In this document: one piece after another, positions 14,708 through 15,838 of the stretch
How positions within the stretch are numbered: position 1 is the stretch's first letter
Layout: every line of letters begins with the position of its first letter
The notes under the pieces: model-generated
What the model was told of the DNA's origin: nothing
Seen by the model: only the letters and a program-made list of their open reading frames with translations
The model's database searches: none
Translations under genes and position numbers: made by a program
DNA from: CAZVEV01 sp964625865
Lineage (GTDB): Bacteria > Planctomycetota > Phycisphaerae > SM23-33
Direction of reading: 5' to 3'
Length of the DNA stretch: 15,838 nucleotides
NCBI GenBank assembly: GCA_964625865.1
Contig: CAZVEV010000122.1
Location: 1-15,838 of the forward strand

Positions 14708-15418
14708 ATGGAGTCACGTTACTCACAGTGGATTCTCTCGGTTGTGATGGTGTTGGCCCTCTCGCCCGTTGCGGGCGCATCGACGATAGCGTTCATCGAT
14801 GTCAACGGGTCGAAAGGAACACCCCCGGCGCCTGACGGAAACGGGAACTACTGGAATGCGATTACCAGCGGCACGCTGGGGACAAACGTCGCACTGACCA
14901 GCACGGCCAACACGGCCACCGGGTGGAGCGTTAACCTCTCGCTCCAGGGCTCGGGAACCGGCAGCGGCCTGACCGGAGGACTCAACAACACCATTGCCGC
15001 TCCCTCGCCGTATAACATCCAGCAGGCCTACGCCGACGGGTGGTACGAGAACAGGGTGGGAGAGAAATACGCACAGGTCACTTTTTCCGGGCTCAACAGT
15101 TCTCTGAGCTACTCGCTGGACTTGTGGGGCGCTCGACCCGCATCGCAATGGAGCGATGGGACGATAGTCGTGACAGCCGGCACGGCGACCGGCGGGCCGA
15201 CGTTTGAACTGACACACGCGACGCTGCTGACCCTGGACGTCCAGCCGAACGGATCCGGCGTCATCACGTTCACGTTTGACGAAAGCGCCACCGGCGGCGA
15301 CGGCAACGGCGGCAACAACGCCATTCTCAGCCTGATGAGCATCGAGGAAGTCCCTGAACCGGCCACCCTGGCGATCGCCGCCGTCGGCCTGCTGGGCCTG
15401 GGGCGGCGGAAGAGATGA
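14708..15418 (+). CDS. Small beta-rich PEP-CTERM protein
   Basis: Exported protein of 236 residues. ATG 14708 is preceded by GGAACGAGG. The signal peptide is residues 1-24 (WILSVVMVLALSPVAGA). The mature part starts STIAFIDVNGSKGTPP and includes GNYWNAITSG, YADGWYENRVGEKYAQVTFSGL, YSLDLWGARP and a late ILSLMSIEEV strand. This resembles a recurrent planctomycete secreted module in which a GxYWN motif is followed by a sandwich fold; I know no function for it. The tag is VPEPATLAIAAVGLLGLGRRKR. It is the first gene of a unit with its own promoter and leader; the next gene begins 77 bp later. Confidence 0.88.
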   Translation: MESRYSQWILSVVMVLALSPVAGASTIAFIDVNGSKGTPPAPDGNGNYWNAITSGTLGTNVALTSTANTATGWSVNLSLQGSGTGSGLTGGLNNTIAAPSPYNIQQAYADGWYENRVGEKYAQVTFSGLNSSLSYSLDLWGARPASQWSDGTIVVTAGTATGGPTFELTHATLLTLDVQPNGSGVITFTFDESATGGDGNGGNNAILSLMSIEEVPEPATLAIAAVGLLGLGRRKR

Positions 15419-15495
15419 CGGTCGTGGGGAACCATGGCATGGCGAAGAAGGCACAAATGGAAACGAGATACGCTCGCGAGGAAAGGTGGACCATC

Positions 15496-15838
15496 ATGAA
15501 CAGGCGATTGGCCCTGGCGGCACTGTGCGTGCTGGCCGCGACGGCGGTCAGTGGGCAGGCATCCGGCGCGGTTACGGGCAACATCCCCAAGGCCGCCTTC
15601 GATGTACTCGGCGGCGTCGTGACCGACAGCATCATCGTTTCGGGCGTCACGGACAACGGCGTGACGGCCGACCTGACATTCACGTTCACCGCCCAGGCGC
15701 CGGGGCACACGGACACGCCGGCGCTGGCGTTCGGTGAAAACACTCGCCTGGGAGTCAATTCCAGCTTCAACCAAGGTCAGTCGCAATCCTGTTCGGCACT
15801 CGTATTGCATCATGGGGTGATTGAGAGTGCAAGGGCGG
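15496..15838 (+). CDS. Secreted protein, 3' end cut by the window edge
   Basis: The open frame starts at ATG 15496 after GGAAAGGTGG and is open to the last base (114 residues visible). The signal peptide is about 1-22 (RRLALAALCVLAATAVSGQA). The mature start AVTGNIPKAAFDVLGGVVTD leads into a strand-rich region (SIIVSGVTDNG, ADLTFTFTAQ, LAFGENTRLGVNSSFNQGQ). By context it is probably another PEP-CTERM protein, but the C-terminus is not present. The final about 20 residues (SCSALVLHHGVIESARA) look less typical and could be affected by scaffold-end errors. Confidence 0.7.
   Translation, partial: MNRRLALAALCVLAATAVSGQASGAVTGNIPKAAFDVLGGVVTDSIIVSGVTDNGVTADLTFTFTAQAPGHTDTPALAFGENTRLGVNSSFNQGQSQSCSALVLHHGVIESARA

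Overview
The window looks like a scaffold from a GC-rich planctomycete, probably of the Phycisphaerae type and probably a metagenome assembly. Nine secreted proteins end in the planctomycete form of the PEP-CTERM surface-sorting tag (V/I-PEP-A/S-T-L-A-L-A-A-I/V-G-L-L-G-L followed by R/K residues). A tenth protein carries a divergent PEP tag, and an eleventh runs off the right edge before its C-terminus can be read. Genes are broken at both window edges and an internal run of ten Ns is present. No exosortase or glycosyltransferase gene is visible, so the sorting machine must be encoded elsewhere.

Layout. (1) 80-5342, plus strand: five closely spaced PEP-CTERM genes, mostly LamG or other jelly-roll proteins; the first lacks its 5' end. 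(2) 5343-5621: short tandem repeats, then a clear promoter and a structured leader. (3) 5622-7982: two more PEP-CTERM beta-sandwich genes. (4) 7980-8418: a 22-bp perfect inverted repeat and an assembly gap. The 149 bases left of the gap are an error-rich copy of the 149 bases right of it, so the gap is artificial. (5) 8419-9726, minus strand: a secreted PQQ-type beta-propeller protein, the only gene on this strand. (6) 9995-12333: promoter, leader and a type I sulfatase carrying an extra C-terminal domain and a PEP-CTERM tag. (7) 12334-14014: a long structured leader and a caspase-like (clan CD) protease-type protein whose Cys and His motifs occur in reversed order, with a different PEP tag. 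(8) 14071-14488: a MITE-like nested inverted-repeat element. (9) 14522 to the end: a hairpin, promoter, leader and two further secreted-protein genes, the last cut by the edge.

How it fits together. This is an accessory block for the cell surface or extracellular matrix. Sugar- or matrix-binding beta-sandwich proteins, a sulfatase that would remove sulfate from polysaccharides, and a cysteine-protease-like protein are all exported by Sec and tagged for exosortase. Three transcription units share the same promoter design (T-rich stretch, TGGACA or TTGCAA, 17 bp, TATRNT-like -10). Each is followed by a 100-130-nt leader with two hairpins, which suggests co-regulation.

The most unusual items are the apparently circularly permuted caspase-fold protein and the repeated promoter-leader module.
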